The notes under the pieces are model-generated. The model did not search any database and had not been told where the DNA came from. It saw nothing but the letters and a program-made list of their open reading frames with translations. Positions 4,915 to 5,326 of a stretch of 5,326 bases of DNA are shown here, piece after piece; positions within the stretch are counted from its first letter, which is position 1; each line of letters starts with the position of its first letter. Origin of the DNA: Deltaproteobacteria bacterium (GTDB taxonomy: Bacteria; Desulfobacterota; DSM-4660; Desulfatiglandales; B25-G16); the NCBI GenBank assembly GCA_019308645.1, contig JAFDHR010000210.1, positions 1-5,326 on the forward strand, written 5' to 3'. Both the position numbers and the translations under genes were made by a program.

Positions 4915-4992
4915 AAGCGATCATTAGAGCATAGAGGAGATTGAAATCTTGTCTATCCTGTAATCTTGTCAAGATATTTTTTCAGGTGAACT

Positions 4993-5009
4993 ATTACGTT
5001 AAATGTAAT
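4993..5009. promoter_or_regulatory. Quasi-palindrome next to the -35 box, possible operator
   Basis: ATTAC (4993-4997) and GTAAT (5005-5009) are inverted arms around GTTAAAT, ending 2 bases before the -35 hexamer of the promoter at 5012. Position and symmetry would suit a regulator site. Arms of only 5 bases in AT-rich DNA can arise by chance. Confidence 0.25.
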
Positions 5010-5011
5010 AT

Positions 5012-5040
5012 TTGACCTATGTCTGTTTATACATTATGAT
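5012..5040 (+). promoter_or_regulatory. Sigma-70 promoter for the TMTC-like gene
   Basis: TTGACC (5012-5017), a 17-base spacer and TATGAT (5035-5040), each five of six to consensus. Transcription would start near 5046-5048. The in-frame ATG at 5036 lies within the -10 box and so could not be used from this promoter; this points to ATG 5066 as the real start. Confidence 0.5.
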
Positions 5041-5065
5041 TCCTTTAAACCCATCAAGTAAAGAT

Positions 5066-5326
5066 ATGCAACAGTTATACCAATCAATCGAATCGCATAA
5101 CGAACTATCTATCTCCCACTGCCGTAAGGTGATTTTTGCTATCGTTGCCTTAGTAGTAATAATTTTTATTATATATGGGAATTCATTTGACTGTTCATGG
5201 CATTTTGACGACGAACCAAACATTACTACTAATCCCAATCTGCATCTCAAAGAAATAACATGGGAACATGTAAAACGAACGCTCTTTTCTGATCGCAACA
5301 ATCATCATGTTCTTTATAGACCTATA
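5066..5326 (+). CDS. TMTC-like membrane glycosyltransferase with probable TPR tail, N-terminal fragment
   Basis: The frame is open for 87 codons from ATG 5066 to the window end. After a short cytoplasmic stretch there is one transmembrane helix (about residues 21-37, KVIFAIVALVVIIFIIYGNS). Next comes FDCSWHFDDEPNITTNPNLH (41-60), with the acidic DDE (48-50) followed by an N-I-x-x-N pattern, and at the edge NNHHVLYRPI. This order (YxNSF...FDDxxNI..N.....RP) is characteristic of bacterial proteins that join a GT-C, PMT-like membrane part to C-terminal TPR repeats, related to eukaryotic TMTC O-mannosyltransferases. The TPR part would lie outside the window. Like the GT-C gene it would use a lipid-linked sugar, but it is transcribed away from it. 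ATG 5036 is an in-frame alternative adding 10 residues; neither start has a clear Shine-Dalgarno site, and the promoter favours 5066. Confidence 0.75.
   Translation, partial: MQQLYQSIESHNELSISHCRKVIFAIVALVVIIFIIYGNSFDCSWHFDDEPNITTNPNLHLKEITWEHVKRTLFSDRNNHHVLYRPI

Larger units (their letters stand above)
4727..4970. repeat. Composite repeat unit: palindrome cluster between inverted GACAGGAT-type ends
   Basis: The left end has GACAGGAT at 4727-4734 and 4745-4752; the right end has the inverted forms ATCTTGTC (4946-4953), ATCCTGT (4955-4961) and ATCTTGTC (4963-4970). Between them are three adjacent hairpins (4804-4865, 4868-4891, 4892-4909). The same end words make up the core of the element at 969-1028. 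The layout resembles a non-coding miniature element or a nested set of them. Confidence 0.55.
4625..5065. other. Divergent intergenic region without genes, filled by repeats
   Basis: This 441-base stretch separates the minus-strand GT-C gene from the plus-strand TMTC-like gene. It holds a promoter candidate for each and a repeat unit of about 245 bases (4727-4970). I find no convincing coding sequence: the open frame on the minus strand at 4718-4900 runs through palindromes and resembles no protein I know. Confidence 0.7.

Noticed and set aside
5017..5301. 94-codon open frame on the minus strand opposite the TMTC-like gene
   Set aside because: It is antisense to a frame with a clear transmembrane helix and FDDEPNI motif; its translation has no family features.

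Overview
This is an AT-rich window from a bacterial chromosome or metagenome contig. Most genes run on the minus strand, and the spacers are packed with short dispersed repeats. Repeats of the kinds ACAGGATTAACA / ATCCTGTC and CGCAGATAAA / ATCTGTG, together with polyprenyl-phosphate sugar genes of this style, remind me of uncultured Nitrospirota or Desulfobacterota-like genomes. That placement is only an impression from the protein style; no marker gene is present.

Layout, following transcription from right to left. At the far right a plus-strand gene starts (5066 to the window end). It is the N-terminus of a TMTC-like membrane glycosyltransferase/TPR protein, with a good sigma-70 promoter. 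A 441-base divergent spacer (4625-5065) follows. It holds a roughly 245-base repeat unit made of three stacked palindromes bounded by inverted GACAGGAT-type repeats. Next, on the minus strand, is a large GT-C (GT39/ArnT-like) membrane glycosyltransferase (2936-4624). A spacer with a perfect consensus promoter (TTGACA-17-TATAAT) and several repeat copies leads into a Phd/YefM-VapC toxin-antitoxin pair (1990-2681). Then come an MNT-type nucleotidyltransferase (1497-1904), an overlapping 56-residue protein (1340-1510) and a second nucleotidyltransferase gene (637-1380). The left edge is a GT2 polyprenol-phosphate sugar synthase (1-630), cut by the window end.

The most interesting point is the broken second nucleotidyltransferase. 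A 116-base element flanked by TA dinucleotides (935-1050) sits inside it. Removing the element plus one TA rejoins the two halves exactly in frame as ...RFKKLDILIANYEWELEG.... This strongly suggests insertion of a small mobile element with a TA target duplication. The same gene carries a one-base frameshift at a T6 run. Other copies or ends of the element lie at 2811-2832 and 2835-2879, upstream of the toxin-antitoxin pair, joined to each other and flanked by TA.

Functionally, the outer genes form a lipid-linked sugar theme: the GT2 enzyme makes polyprenyl-phosphate sugar, and GT-C membrane enzymes use it. The middle 2 kb is an accessory island of toxin-antitoxin and minimal nucleotidyltransferase genes that is being eroded by repeats. 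I see no complete system that I would call new. The compact trio of MNT protein, 56-residue protein and second nucleotidyltransferase, linked by overlapping reading frames, is the best candidate for something undescribed.
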